Assembly: GCF_004115265.2 (NCBI RefSeq)
Contig: NW_022680356.1
Coordinates: 2,425,001 to 2,489,000, forward strand
Length of the DNA stretch: 64,000 bases
Direction of reading: 5' to 3'
DNA from: Rhinolophus ferrumequinum
Lineage: Eukaryota; Chordata; Mammalia; Chiroptera; Rhinolophidae
The position numbers and the translations under genes are program-made. The notes beneath the pieces are model-generated. The model had not been told where the DNA came from. It saw nothing but the letters and a program-made list of their open reading frames with translations, and searched no databases. Position 1 is the stretch's first letter. Every line of letters begins with the position of its first letter. This document shows positions 44,601 to 55,560 of the stretch, one piece after another.

Positions 44601-47600
44601 CTGGGGTCCGGTCCGCTGGACGGATGCTAGTCCTCAGCTAACACTGGAGGTCCTGTTCACATAGAATCAAAGGCTCGTTTCAATGCTAGAGTCTCCTAAG
44701 ACTATTAAAAAAACACAGAGAAATTATGAAGATGTAAGACTTCAACTTCTTGAGCATAGAGCCAAAATTCCTCGGTTCTGTACTCCTTTAAGACACTGAC
44801 CAGGCCCAGGGTGTGAGTGGCAACGTGAAAGCACCGGCAACTCGCATTCTGTGCCAGCTCTGGAAGTGAAGTGGGCTGTTGCTCTCACAGCCCTTGGGTT
44901 TCTAAAGTTGATGTTTGGAAATTGACTGTATTACGCAAAACTTGATAATTGTGCTTTTTTTTTTTTTCCCCCACAGAAAATAATCCCACAAATGATGAAA
45001 ACCATAACCCACCACATGTGGAAAACATTCTTCAAACTCTCCAAAGAACCGTAGGTAAGTGAAAACGTAGGACCATACTGATGATAAATGGGGATTCTGG
45101 CTCCCAGTTCTCCTCTTTGTTTTGGTGGTACGGAGACCAGGAAAGTAAAACATTTATGTTCAACTGACGAGTCTGTCTTTTTTACAACTCCATGAAAAAG
45201 TGAGGCAAACACAGCCCTTTTGTAGACCAACTCCATGTTATCTAGTTTTCTGTCTGATGGTTAATCTCTCAACTCTGCTTTGACAAGTTGGCCACTCAAA
45301 GTCAAGGAATTAGGAGTCGTATTATACTAGGAGCTTTTGCTCTTTTCTTAGCCAAATTTCTGTCTTTACCCAGAAATAAGTAAGACCTCATGAGGCTGTA
45401 ATCACACCCCCTCATGACAGTCGTAACCCAATTGTCTTATTCTCGCTACTTCATGAACTAGGCCAAGGGAGACTTATCAAAATTGTCCCTGGGCACTCAG
45501 AGCTCTCCCATCAGGGACCGGCTTCCAGCTTGGCCTGAGGTTTTCTGGGGGCACAAGCTCCATTACTTCTCACTCTTCCCCATTCCCTTTTTGACAGCCC
45601 TACTTTCTAACTGTAAACAGTCCAAACAGATCTCTCCGGAGCTCCTACTCGTTGGTTCTAGTTTGTTGCCCAGAAGTTCTCAGAAATTTCCTCAGTCCCT
45701 TTCTAGGGCCATTCCTGTGTTGGGCAGACAGCTTTCTGGCTGCCCAATTTTCCCCAAGCTGAGTTCACTCGTGCCCTTTGACAGGTCTGTGTGCAAAGGA
45801 GTCAAACACAGCCAATGACAGAGGTAGGATGCAAATACTTCTAATTTTCAATCCGGCCTCTTTCTCCTAAACCATTCTGCGGTCCGTTTACCCATAAATG
45901 AATATTTCAGTCTAGTTCATTTTCCTATCTTGCCCTTACAATTCAAGAAACATTTTTATAGTACTTTGTGGTTTATAAATTTTCATGAACATCATGCCAT
46001 CTGTGAGGTAGGTGTTCTTATCTCTGTTTTATATGAGTGGAGACTGAGGCTCAGGGAGGCTTGCAATTGGCTGGAAGGTTCTCGCTCGCTCGGGTGCCCG
46101 ACCAGTGGCATCAACATCACGTTCCCAGGCTCTCCCAGACCTGAATCAGAAACTCGGGGGTGAGGCCCAGCGATTTTTTTTTTAAATTTAACAAATGTTT
46201 TTCAATTACAGTTGATATTCAATAGTGATCTGTTTTAACAAGGCCTCCTGGTGATTCTGACACACACTCAACGTGTGAGAACCACTGTCTCAGTCTACAC
46301 CCAGAAATTTGTTCAATTAAAAAAATCAATAAAGAACACAACTTTGATGTACATTTGAACTCTTCTCCAAAACCCTCCCTAAGTCCTCACTTTGACTCAA
46401 GAGGAAGTTACTTTTATCCTAGACAGAACTAGTCACAAACCCCAATGGTTTTTAAAGGAACACGGTTTGCCTTTGTCTCTTGTAGGTCACATTTCAGAGG
46501 AGAGGAAGAGGAAGGCACCCTCTCTATTCAACAGGGCTGTAAGCGAGCCGTTAACTACAGTGGATCAAGGAAGAGTAAAGCCAGGTAATGTCTGTAGCGT
46601 GAGCAACGAGGAGACACTGAAATACAGAGGAGTCAGAGCGTGTCCGTTTGCCTTTCACGGTGTTTAAACGGAGTAGATGTCGGCACACCTTTAGTTCACC
46701 CACAAAAGCATAGGAACTGCAGTGAAACTTAGAATTTAACTCCAGGAGTCGGGTCACTTTTCCACAAAGATGCTACTTTTATGTTGTTTCTATACAGCCA
46801 GGGCCATGCATGCCACAGGCGTCATCTTGGGGCCCCCGGACGGGGCCCTGAGGCTCTCCCACTACAGCAAGGGATAAATGCCACACGTGAACCTAGTCCG
46901 TAATCGTCAGCCATGCATTACCTGAGCCTGAGCCTGTTCGGCATGGGGAGGAGTTGGCCCACCACGGCAGCATGCGGGTACCCAAACCAGTGCAGCCCGT
47001 CCACACTCCCCCACTATCAGAATCTCAGCTGTGTCTCTTCCTGACTCGGAGGGTTAGATGCTGACTTATTCCAGCAGAGCCTGTACAGTGGCCTGCTGCC
47101 TCCGGACATGGCAGACATGCAGGCAGCACGTGGAAAGGCCTGGTTTTCTCCCCATAACCCTGGAGGACCCTTGGCCAGCACCGCTTGCCGGCATCACCCA
47201 GCAACTGTCCCTTCAACAGCTCTCCACACCAAACCGTCGGATTCCTGTCGTCGTGCCTCTGTGCCCATTTCCTGGAGTCCTCTTCCTTTTGGGTCCATGC
47301 TACAAACGGGGTGACAGAAGCTCGAGGAGTCCCTGATGCCAGCTGGGCTCTCCTTCCTTTGAGATCTAGCTAAGATTGCCTTGTGCTCCCAAGCCCACAC
47401 ACACCACCTTCAAGATTTCTGCATGTCATCAGAGGGCCATAAGAGCTTGGGATCATCTCGGGATCACGTGTGCCTTATGGCACAGAATTCCCCAAACCTA
47501 CACACATGAGGCAGGTTGTGTATACGACAGAATTTCCTGAAAGTGGAGTGGGGGCGGGAGGAAGAGGACAGCAGAGAGAGGTTGTAGCACTGCCCTGGGT

Positions 47601-49617
47601 AAAGCTTCAAACGAGTATCTGATGCCATTGTCCTTAAGAGCCATCGCAGTACGACTGTCACCTCCCCTGGTGCCTCTGCCTCTTCCCTGCATCTGAACTC
47701 TCCTCGCTTCTCTGCACTTCCTACAAAGTGTGCTTTGTGGGACCTTCTTCTTGGTGGCTTTGCTGCTTCCCAGCTCACACCCACAACATCTCACCTCCAC
47801 CCCTGAAAAGCTTACGAATGTGTTTTCCTGAACAAAGCCAGTTCCTTCCCCCGAGAAGTTTTCTGGAGCCAGCAGCTCAGATGCTAAGCTTCCATGTCTG
47901 CTACAGGCAGCAGGAAGAGGTTGTCCCTGCAGCTCAATGTGGGAGCCTCTCCGCTCACCGTGCCACGGCTCTTCTTATCTAGACACCCAAAGCAAGGCTG
48001 TGCCGTGCACGCAGCTTCCAAGCTTCCTCCAGAGGGACATCGTCATTGCTGCCATCTCAGTGGCAGGGATCCTGGCGGCCACGGGCTTGTTGCTGCTTAT
48101 GCTGACCATACACAGCAGGAGGAAGCGGCCATTGTGAGTGGCTCTCGGCTCCCTCCTTCCTTCCCAGAACTCATGGGTGTTTGTCCCGTGCCCCCGCCGA
48201 TCCCGGGTGGGTTCAGGAGGAGGGCAGGCGTCTAACCTGGTGGTACGTCATCAGCACCACCTGGCAGGAGCCATGAAAGCACAACTAACCCGGCTGGTGG
48301 TTTTTGGGTGCTGCCTTGGAGGTTCTGCGTGCAGTGGGGTTTGGGGGCCTCCGGTTTGGGCCATGCTGGCCTCTACAGACCACACAGATTAGGCCACCCC
48401 TATTTCTGTGTGAGGTCTACTGAAAAAGATGATGCAGCCTCTGGCTGGAAGACCAAAAACTAGGAACATGGATGGAGAAAAAAAGGAAAAACACAGTAAA
48501 AGGGTAAAGGAGGCGGCAGCAGCCCTTGTCCTCACTGGTCCAGCAGCACTGCTGGTTTGGATGTTGGAAGACGGCTCTACTGGTTGGGAAACGCCCCCTC
48601 CAGAACCTCCCACAGACTTCTCTGTCCTCCCCATGATCCTGCCAGTGAAGGGTTAATGCCTGGCCCAGCAGTGGCCACTCTCACTGGTCAGTGCCTGTCC
48701 CTACCAGATGTTAAATATTTTGATTATCCCCCTGGATTAGAGGGCTCGGGCACAGTGGCTCTAACCACGAGCAGGCACCAGGAAGTAAATTGTTTACAAG
48801 ATTGTATATATGTATCATTGCACCTTGAAATTATGGGTGTTGTTCTGCATCTCTGGTCACAGGAGGAGCAGCTCCCTGCAGGCGCCTCAGGTCCTGTCTG
48901 ACACTGCTGGGCGCTGAGCTCCTGCACAGAGAGGGGACTGTGGTGTGGCACCAGGGGTGAAGTGTCCGGCCCTGGCCCTGCCCACTCTCTGACTCCGCGG
49001 CTGCAGTGTTTTAATTCCCCAGCAGCATGGCACAGCTTTCCCTAAAGGTGTCCTTTAAAACGCCAGGGCTCCCAGGCCTGGAGACGCATGCCACCAGCCA
49101 CTACCACCTCACAGGCAGCTTCCTTCCCTGAGACAGGAATGGGCCCCTGAAGCAAAGGACAGCTCTTAAGGGGGCAGGGGTTAGAGATGGAAGATGGAAG
49201 GAGCTCATGGAGACAAGCTTGAGCCACTCCCCATTTCTGACGGGCTCACCCACTAGCTTCGCCATTTCCCTCTGTGCCTCTTGGAGGCGTCAGAAGACGG
49301 GGTCACGATGGGCTCTATCCCACAGAGATCCACCAAAGCTGTGGGAGCCTGAGCGGGGAGGCCCTGGGGGAAGGAGCTGCACAGAGGCAGAATGGACTTC
49401 ACACACAGTCCCCACCCCTCAGCAGGGCACAGCAGGGATTCTCATCATGCAGTTGTGCAGTGTGGCTCTTGTGTTTTGTTTCAGATACTCTCCGGCAAAC
49501 ATAACGTATAACATTTTCATAATGAACGGAAAGACTTGGTGGCAAAAGTCTCAAGAAAAGGACTCCAAAAAGTTTGCAGGAAAGCAGAAACAGCTGAACT
49601 GCGATTCCTGTGTCTAG
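32691..49617 (+). CDS. C2orf92: C2orf92 orthologue, predicted single-pass membrane protein with duplicated exons
   Basis: Function unknown. I reconstruct ten coding exons: 32691-32787, 33833-33895, 38104-38196, 40227-40289, 42298-42390, 42950-43018, 44977-45054, 46486-46584, 47983-48133 and 49485-49617, total 939 bases and 312 aa in one frame. All junctions are phase 1 except the last, which is phase 2. Residues 1-22 form a signal peptide (MVKLRGAGALLFVLFLDCWQ). Two tandem units of about 52 aa follow, each with GMAKIFDEILLQ; the second exon of each unit needs a GC donor. Then come ASVAGNSPEP, SEERKRKAPSLFN, a membrane helix at about 238-261 (IVIAAISVAGILAATGLLLL), a basic stop-transfer stretch HSRRKRP, and a tail of about 50 aa containing ITYNIFIMNGKTWWQKSQEK. 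Exon 44977-45054 fits the frame but I do not recall it in human. Identity rests on my memory of human C2orf92 and on its place between ACTR1B and ZAP70. Confidence 0.82.
33000..33427 (-). mobile_element. L1M-type fragment, minus strand, ending at the duplication edge
   Basis: Phrases such as 'taaaattcactctcttaaag', 'agcattttcatcacctcaaa' and 'catggagtcatgtggtcttt' belong to the reverse complement of an old L1 3' region. It stops exactly where the near-identical duplicated block begins (33428), so the junction is a recombination breakpoint. Confidence 0.75.
33428..35289. repeat. Near-identical duplicated block, copy A
   Basis: This 1.86 kb block is repeated at 39822-41683 (offset 6394) in the same orientation. 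I noticed about six single-base differences over the whole length. It contains the C2orf92 exon at 33833-33895, identical in both copies, and a MER5-like fossil at about 34265-34435. Past the right edge, homology continues but at much lower identity. Confidence 0.95.
34265..34435 (+). mobile_element. MER5-like (hAT) DNA transposon fragment
   Basis: 'cccctgggagattgtcacat', 'acccaccccagccacgaggt' and 'gactctctgatctagcc' resemble the MER5A/B order with much divergence. It is duplicated at 40659-40829 as part of the larger block. Confidence 0.55.
36276..36289. repeat. Target-site duplication of the two-part SINE (left)
   Basis: aaaactggccaagg, repeated without change at 36742-36755. Confidence 0.92.
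36290..36741 (+). mobile_element. Two-part tRNA-derived SINE (rhinolophoid bat type)
   Basis: A tRNA-like head with A-box 'tggctcaggtggttggagc' and B-box 'ggttcgattctcac' is followed by a body, then a second tRNA-like unit (ggctcagttggttggagtgc), a second body with 'caacttgacttggaaaaaga' and 'ccccaataaagtcctgttcc', and an A-rich tail. The perfect 14-base duplication aaaactggccaagg lies at 36276-36289 and 36742-36755. From memory this matches the SINE of horseshoe and leaf-nosed bats and is the main clue to the organism. It sits in a C2orf92 intron. Confidence 0.9.
37485..37645 (-). mobile_element. MIR SINE
   Basis: 'tatatacatagttttactca', 'ttgtcacagaagttctatga' and 'gtggagttatttgcccgttg' follow the reverse MIR order. 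It lies in a C2orf92 intron. Confidence 0.75.
38201..39821 (+). other. C2orf92 intron between the two exon pairs
   Basis: No repeat family or further exon was securely recognised. An additional small exon could lie here, but I found no phase-1 candidate with good splice sites. Confidence 0.4.
39822..41683. repeat. Near-identical duplicated block, copy B
   Basis: Same orientation and offset 6394 from copy A (33428-35289). It contains the second copy of the 63-base exon (40227-40289). The left edge abuts unique sequence ('gatccttggatgggg'), not the L1 fragment that flanks copy A. Confidence 0.95.
40659..40829 (+). mobile_element. MER5-like fragment, duplicate of 34265-34435
   Basis: Carried along in the duplicated block. 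Same sequence as the first copy. Confidence 0.55.
42298..42390 (+). other. Second copy of the DEILLQ exon of C2orf92, with GC donor
   Basis: 93 bases, phase 1 at both ends, encoding the DEILLQ exon copy with MFSNVPF in place of VFSSITF. Over the 97 positions from the acceptor to the GT, 11 differ from the first copy (38104-38200). Both are followed by gcaagtatat. Using the GC gives a frame that stays open into 42950-43018. Using the GT four bases later shifts the frame and meets a stop within about nine codons. Confidence 0.7.
43019..44976 (+). other. C2orf92 intron with MIR and L2 fragments
   Basis: 44085-44165 resembles an L2 3' end ('cacatagtaggtgtttagtc'), and 44225-44420 is a good MIR in minus orientation ('acttgagtaacttgcctcag'). 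A 22-base T/C polypyrimidine tract precedes the exon at 44977. Nothing else was recognised between 43.0 and 44.0 kb. Confidence 0.65.
45055..46485 (+). other. C2orf92 intron with MIR and an interrupted MER5A
   Basis: 45945-46080 is a MIR (minus). 46128-46170 and 46228-46295 are the two halves of a MER5A hAT element ('cctgaatcagaaactcgggg' and 'ctcctggtgattctgacaca … gtgagaaccactg'), separated by about 57 bases of AT-rich unrelated sequence, probably a small insertion. The remainder is unassigned. Confidence 0.65.
46585..49484 (+). other. C2orf92 introns flanking the membrane-span exon
   Basis: Apart from exon 47983-48133, no other exon or well-defined repeat was recognised. Open frames of about 100 codons on both strands are not supported by domains. 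Confidence 0.4.
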
Positions 49618-49842
49618 GCCGCGCGGGCAGCCCAAGCGCCTGGGAGCTGTGAGGCCCAGCTAGTCTCTAGCCACACCCCTGAGAGGCCCCTGGATTTCTG
49701 GCTGTGCGGTGTGCTCTGCATGCGTACCTTGGGCGGACCAAGAGAAAACACCTTATCCCGGGATGCTTACAGTGGAATGGGACTGTGACAGCAGGGGACC
49801 TAGCACATTTCCCCGCAGACAAACCTGCCAGTGGACTTCTTT

Positions 49843-49848
49843 ATTAAA
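49843..49848 (+). terminator. C2orf92 polyadenylation signal (ATTAAA)
   Basis: The variant signal ATTAAA lies 226 bases downstream of the stop codon. No AATAAA occurs between the stop and this site. Confidence 0.65.
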
Positions 49849-50219
49849 GCATTGCTTCATCGATTCAGCCATTCCTCGGCAGACATGAACTGAACAGCTA
49901 ATATGTAGACAATGTCAAAATACACTTGGCAACCAAAGGTACGGGAGGCAGGTGCAGCCCTGGCAAGTTTCTGAGCCGATGGCAGGGGCTGGCTGAAGCT
50001 CTCAGGTGGTCCCTTAGGGCTCTGTTCCGAGGTTGGGGTCCTCCAGTTGGTGTCGGATGTTGTGGGGGGCAGGAGAGTCCCTTGGACACTGCAGGGCGGA
50101 TCCGGAGATGTCAGGAGAGGGTCCTGAGAGCTGTCCCAGTAGCAGCTGGGGAGGACCGAGCACGGCAGGTGCAGTGCAGTTCCCACCCCCACACCCAAGC
50201 GGAGGCACAGGCTCCTCTA

Positions 50220-50660
50220 GCACCAGGTGGGGGTCCCAAGGGGCAAGGACAAGGGAAATCAGAGGTCAGAGGAGAGAGGCAGTGAGCAAGGAAGGAGTGC
50301 AGCCTAAGCGAAGGGTCCCAATCAACGGGGGGCAGGAACTGGCCCAAGACACCTGTGGGGGAGGGATGTAGGAGTGGGGGGTGGAGAGGGCAAGGTGAGA
50401 GGGAACTGGACTGAGTTGAGCGGGGAGAGGTGAAATAAGGTGGAGGGTGAGGATGGGCGAGAAAGGAGGTGGGGGGCGCTGGGGGGGGAGGAAGGAGGAA
50501 CTGGGTGCAGGTGTGCGAGTAGGGCAGTGGGGTGGGAAGAAAATGGAGGAGGGGTGGGAGCAGGGTGGGGTGGGCATGAGGCAGCAGGGGTGGGGGAGAG
50601 CTGGCTGGGACTGGTGAACGTGGTGGAGGGATGGAGGCAAGGAGGGAGAGCCCGCTCCCC
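50220..50660. repeat. Purine (G/A)-rich, G-tract-rich spacer
   Basis: Almost all purine on the plus strand, with many runs of three to eight G (for example near 50470-50490) and units like 'gggtgggag'. It gives spurious long frames on the complementary strand. The composition could form G-quadruplex or triplex structures; that is inference. Confidence 0.75.
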
Positions 50661-50684
50661 ACCAGTTGCAACAATAGCTGGTGT

Positions 50685-51165
50685 TTACTGAGCCCCGGTC
50701 CCCCTCAAGCAAGAATTCATGGGGCACCTCCCTGTGCCAAACACACCCTGACTCACTGGCTTCCCAGAGCTCTCTGCGGGAAGGTGCCCTGCACGGGCCT
50801 GCCCTTGGCCTCTGATGTATCCCCTTCATCGGGAGGAGGGCACGACCGGTCCCCTTTCACAGATGAGGAAACTGAGGCCAGAGAGGGAAAGAGTGAGCGC
50901 TGCCCCACAGACCTGTGGGTGCCTGTGCGGGGCAGGTGCCCCAGGAGAGAGAGGCGGAGACGGGTGTGTGGCCAGTTCTGCCTGACATCTGACTGCCCCA
51001 CACATGACTCCAGGCGTGGCCCCTGGGAAGCTGGGCCCAGCTGCACTCTGACCTCTAAACCTCAGTTTCCTGGTCTTGGCAAAGGGGGTAGGAATTTGCC
51101 TCCTTTGCAGGGCTGTTGGGTGGTTCGCTCAGCAGTACAGTTATTGAGTGCCGGCTGTGTGCCTG
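50685..51165. mobile_element. MIR fragments in both orientations
   Basis: 50685-50895 reads as minus-strand MIR ('cacagatgaggaaactgagg'). 51055-51165 reads as plus-strand MIR ('aaacctcagtttcctggtct', 'gagtgccggctgtgtgcctg'). Confidence 0.7.
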
Positions 51166-52285
51166 GCACTGCTGGGCTGGGTGCTGAGGACCCTGGAGAA
51201 GAGGTGGTGCAGCCTTCCTCACAGCAGCTTGCTGGCATCCTCCCGGGCATGCAGTGTGGTGCATCTGGCAGGCCTGGGTGTGCAGCAGCCACGCCAGACA
51301 CCGGGTTCTTCCTTGCGCTCCCGACAAGTGGTACCCCACCCTCATCCCAACCTCTTGGGACTCCAGACCCGAGAGGCAGCACACCTCCTGTTGGCTTCCT
51401 GTCTCTCCCTCAGGTTGCCATTGGAGGAACAAGTGGGGTCAGCCACTTTCAGCCTCTGCCAGAGGTCCCCCCCTTTACCTGAGGGCCCCCAGGCAGCCTG
51501 CCCTGAACTGTCTTCCATCTCCCTCTTTATCAAAGAGGTGGCTCCCTTTGCCTTCTCAGTGTGCTGTCCGCTAAGGGCTTCTGCCGTCAGCTCAGTGGTT
51601 GCCCCAGCAGCCTGTCCCTGGCTTGGGGAGGAATGGCCACTCAGCAGCATGGGGACTGCAGGGTCCAGCCCTGTGGAGGCTCTGGGCTTCCTCTGAACCA
51701 GGAGATCACAGGCTCTGTCACTTACCGGCTGTGAAACCTCTTGGCCTTAGTTTCTATATCTGGAAAATGGGGCTAGCCTACTTCATGGGGCTGTGATGAT
51801 TACTCTGTGAAACTCTGGCTCTGTGCCTGCCTGGCACCCTTTCCCCCCTCCTTCCAGCCATAGCTTCTGACTTCCCTGGGGTTCTTCTCCCCTGTCTCAG
51901 TGTGGTGTGCTAAGGCATGTGACCTGGTCCTAAGCCACTCACGGCCTAGCCACTGGTTTCAGGGACGGGCTGGGGGATGGGCATGTGATCCCTTCAGCCA
52001 ATGAGCTGTTTGGGGCTTTTTCTGGGAGCACTGAGAGAGGTTCTTGCTCCCCAAGTGCATTTGAAGCTGAATCACTGTCTTGGACCACAGGGAGAAAAAC
52101 TGTCTGAGAATGAAACCAACAGGTGGAGGAGGCAGCAACTTTTGGGTCAGCATTTAAACCCTGAGCAAGCATTTTCAACGCCCTTATCTGGGCCTTTCCT
52201 CCACTCAGACCACAGTTATCGAACACTATTTTGTGCCGAGTGCCACTCCGCTGCTGGGGATGCAGCCAGGAGTGAGACACTCCCC
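51166..52285. other. Spacer upstream of ZAP70, with one MIR
   Basis: 51700-51810 is a plus-strand MIR ('acttaccggctgtgaaacct', 'tatatctggaaaatggggct'). A long plus-strand frame (50631-51482, 283 codons) crosses MIR sequence and is not a gene. No exon recognised. Confidence 0.5.
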
Positions 52286-52289
52286 ACCT

Positions 52290-52680
52290 CTCAGAGGTCA
52301 CGAACCTGCCCCAGGGCCTTTGCACTTGCTGTTCGCTCTGCCTGGAATGCTCTTCCTCTGATGTCTCTCTCCATTGCTTCCGCCTGCACCTTCTTCAGGT
52401 CTTAACTCTCAGGCTATCCCCTCATGAGGCCTGCACTGACCCCTCTGTTCCAAATCACATGCCCACACACTTGTTCTCCCGTTTCCTGATTTATTTTAGT
52501 CCTCAGCAGTTGAAACCACCTGAAATATTCTATGGAGCACTTATTTATTTTGTTACTTCTCTTTCACCCTCACCAGAATGTCAGCTCCACAGGGGAAGGG
52601 ATTTTCATATGAATTGTTGACAGCAGATCCCTAGTGCCTAGAACAGAGTCTGCACAGAGCAGGGGCTCGGGGTTGAATCA
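52290..52680 (+). mobile_element. L2 LINE 3' end
   Basis: A long and clear L2 match in order: 'cagggcctttgcacttgctg', 'ctctgcctggaatgctcttc', 'ccctcaccagaatgtcagct', 'gatccctagtgcctagaaca'. Plus strand. Confidence 0.88.
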
Positions 52681-55560
52681 ATAGGGAGCCCCAAAAGGAC
52701 TGAAGAGGTGACACTGTCACCATGGTTTGAATGTTTAAGGAGCCAGATATTTGATGACCCCAGGGGAGAGCACACATGTGCTGTTGTGTCCAGTTGATTC
52801 TCTGTGACTTAAACCAGGTTGGATTAATTTTTCTGCGGGGGGTTGGTGCAGTGGGGTGGGGATGGGTTTCACTTTCAACCTCTAGGCTCCTGCATTGCAC
52901 TTGGAAGCATGCAGTACTTGAGAGCAGCCCCTGGAGGGCGCAAGGGAGTCCCATTGCTGCCCTTGGACTTGCAATCACTAGCACATTGTAAACAGCGGGA
53001 CAACCTAAAGATGATAACGACGACGACGACAGCAGTAATAGTGCACGTGCTTCAAGGTCTGTTTTTAATTTTCACAATAGCCCTATGAGATAGGTATCAT
53101 TTCCTAAATGAGGAAACGCAGGCACAGAGAGGTCACGGAACTTACTGAGATCCCTGGGCTGTAAGTGGCAGAACCAGAAAAGAGCAACAAGAGAAAGATC
53201 ACCGTTGTCTGACCATCCAGAGGAAAGGCACGTGAGCTGCATGGCTGAAGATCCCCAGGTGGGAAGGAATTGAGAAGGGGCCCGGGGGGGGGGGGGCTAC
53301 CCTCCCTTGGGGGATCATTGCTCTGAGCTGTGAGCTCTCTCCCTGCAGCCCCCCTCCCTGCGGCAGGTTTCCCTGGCCTGGGGTCCTTTGAATTCTGGCA
53401 TCAAATCTGGCCTGTGCACGGGTCGGGTGGAACAGACATAGAGCCCACCCTGCCCAGTTTGAGGCTTGGAAGGCTTCTGGGGGAAGCCACGTGGAACCAG
53501 AGACGTGGAGGAGGAGGAGTCAGACAGAAGAGGTGGGGGGACAGAGTTCAGGCCGGGAGACTAGTGTGGGGTGTGAGAGTGAGCGATCAGTTTGTCCTGA
53601 GGCTCTTTGCATATCTGGAATGAATATTTACCCCAACCCACCCCGACAAATGCACCACAACTTTCCCAGCCCACATTTCCATCCTGTTTGCTCTTTCCTC
53701 TGAACATTCAGGAGACACATCCATCTATCATCACTTGGGCAGAACTCGCAGCCTTATCTGCAGGCCAATCTCAGAATGACTGTCTGGGGCCATGTAGTTT
53801 CAGGAGGAGGCCTATGGGACCGGAAGGGGGCTCAAGGGCGGCTGAGCCAGTGCCTCTCAGAGTCTGGGAGTCCCCTTCCCAGGCCAGAAGACCCCAGATG
53901 GAAGCCCCCACATGCAGCCTGCTTACCTTCCAGGTCTCTGGGAGGCCAGCTCGCAGGGAGCTATCCTCCTCCTGTGTCCAGAGGTGGGCTGTGGGGCCAG
54001 ACCCCAGCCCCAATCCCGCCTGGCCACTTGGCATCTGTTAATTAACCTCTCTGGGCTTCACTTACATTATGTGGAAAACAGAGTAAATTGTGAACTGCTT
54101 ACAGGGTTGTCTGTCACATAGTAGGTGCTGGCTAAGTGCTCCTGTTATTACCTCTGCGGAGTAGGGGTACTGATGCTGTGACTTGTCCTCTCCTCGCCTG
54201 TGGCAGTCTTCTCTCACTACCCCAGGAAAGGGGAGTCCAGTATGGAAACAAAGAGATTTTTTTCTACATCCTGAGTTTCATGATGGCTGTGGGGAAAGGA
54301 AAGGCTTCTAACCAAAAGCAGTTTTAGGGGAAAATCTATGTAGGAGAAAAGTGTCCCAGCCTGGAGCCCAGAAGAAGGATTTCCTGAGTGGGGAGAGGGA
54401 GGTTCAGGGAACTGGGGGATAGCAGAAATGGGGAGAGGGTCCCCAGGAGAGGAGACCTGGGTGCATCATGGAGGAAATGCAGTCAGGTTGGGGAGCTGAG
54501 CCCACCTCCCCCAGGGCAGCAGGACCCAGAGAAGGAAGGTTCTTGGGATCTCAACAGTGGACCTAGGACAGCCCCACACAGATGCCTGAGGGCACACAGG
54601 TCCAAGAGACAAGGAAGTGGGGACGAGAGAGCCTCCAGGGACCTTGGGGCAGAGGAGGGAGAGATGGGGTGAAGTGGGCGCCGTGCCACAGGTACTTTGC
54701 GGGCCACTGAAGGAGCAGATGAGGGTGCTCCACCACCTCCGAGGGTGGGTGTGTGCCATCACAGGATGGGCCAGTGTGGGAAGGGAGGGCGAGAGGATGA
54801 GGAAGTGGTTGTGGCGGAGCGGAGGTGGTGACCAGCCAGGTGCAGTGGGAGGGGAAGGTCCAGGTGGGGCCGGACTGGCGGGCACTGGGGACGCCCTGCC
54901 TCCGTGCCTTGATATGGCCGATCCTTCTCAGAATCCTTCCCTGACACCCCCAGGCTGCGTGGGGCTCCTTTGGGGACACACAGTGCCCAGGTTTCTGCCA
55001 TCACGCTCTGTCTCCCTGGTGACTCAGCTGCCTCCTCCTCTAGCCTGAAACCATTTGAGGGCAGGGACAGGGCTGTCATCACTGTCCTGATGCCTGGCAC
55101 ACAGAAGGTGCTTGGAAACTTTGAGGTGTGCACTGACTTTGTAGGTTTCTCCTCTGTTAGCTTTAACCTGCCCATGGAATAAATAATGAATCACTCATAG
55201 GGGCAGTTCTGTCAGGGGCTGGCCTGTGTCCATGTCCCCTTGGGAAGGGAAAGTGGGGGGATTCCAGTTTCCGCCCCCTCCCACTTCCGCTGTCCCACTC
55301 CCCAAAATTCCAGCACAGACAGCTCCCCTCCTGAGGTTTGGGGGTACCATTGGAATCATCATTCTTGCATATCCCCTGCTTGCAGCTAGCCTTGATTCCT
55401 CCCCCCACCCCGCTGGGGCAGGCACTGCTTGGCCCCGGAAATGCCCTCTGCCCTCTCCGGAGCACGTGGCCTGTGATTTTCCTTGAACACAGCACTTTAT
55501 GACTTATACGTAAACTTCAAACGCAGCCCCCTTTCCTGTCTTCGCATCAAGGAAATAGGC
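52681..55560. other. ZAP70 upstream region with MIR and L2 fragments
   Basis: 53035-53195 is a MIR (minus; 'tagccctatgagataggtat'). 54020-54170 is a MIR (plus; 'cacatagtaggtgctggcta'). 55045-55185 is an L2 3' end (plus; 'gatgcctggcacacagaagg'). A run of G bases lies at 53280-53297. The purine-rich section 54360-54880 gives overlapping chance frames. No coding exon recognised. Confidence 0.55.

Noticed and set aside
50111-50829. Two minus-strand frames of 187 codons rich in proline, serine and leucine
   Set aside because: They are the complement of a purine-rich tract; composition explains them.
50631-51482. Plus-strand open frame of 283 codons
   Set aside because: It includes MIR sequence and low-complexity GC-rich DNA, and has no recognisable domain.
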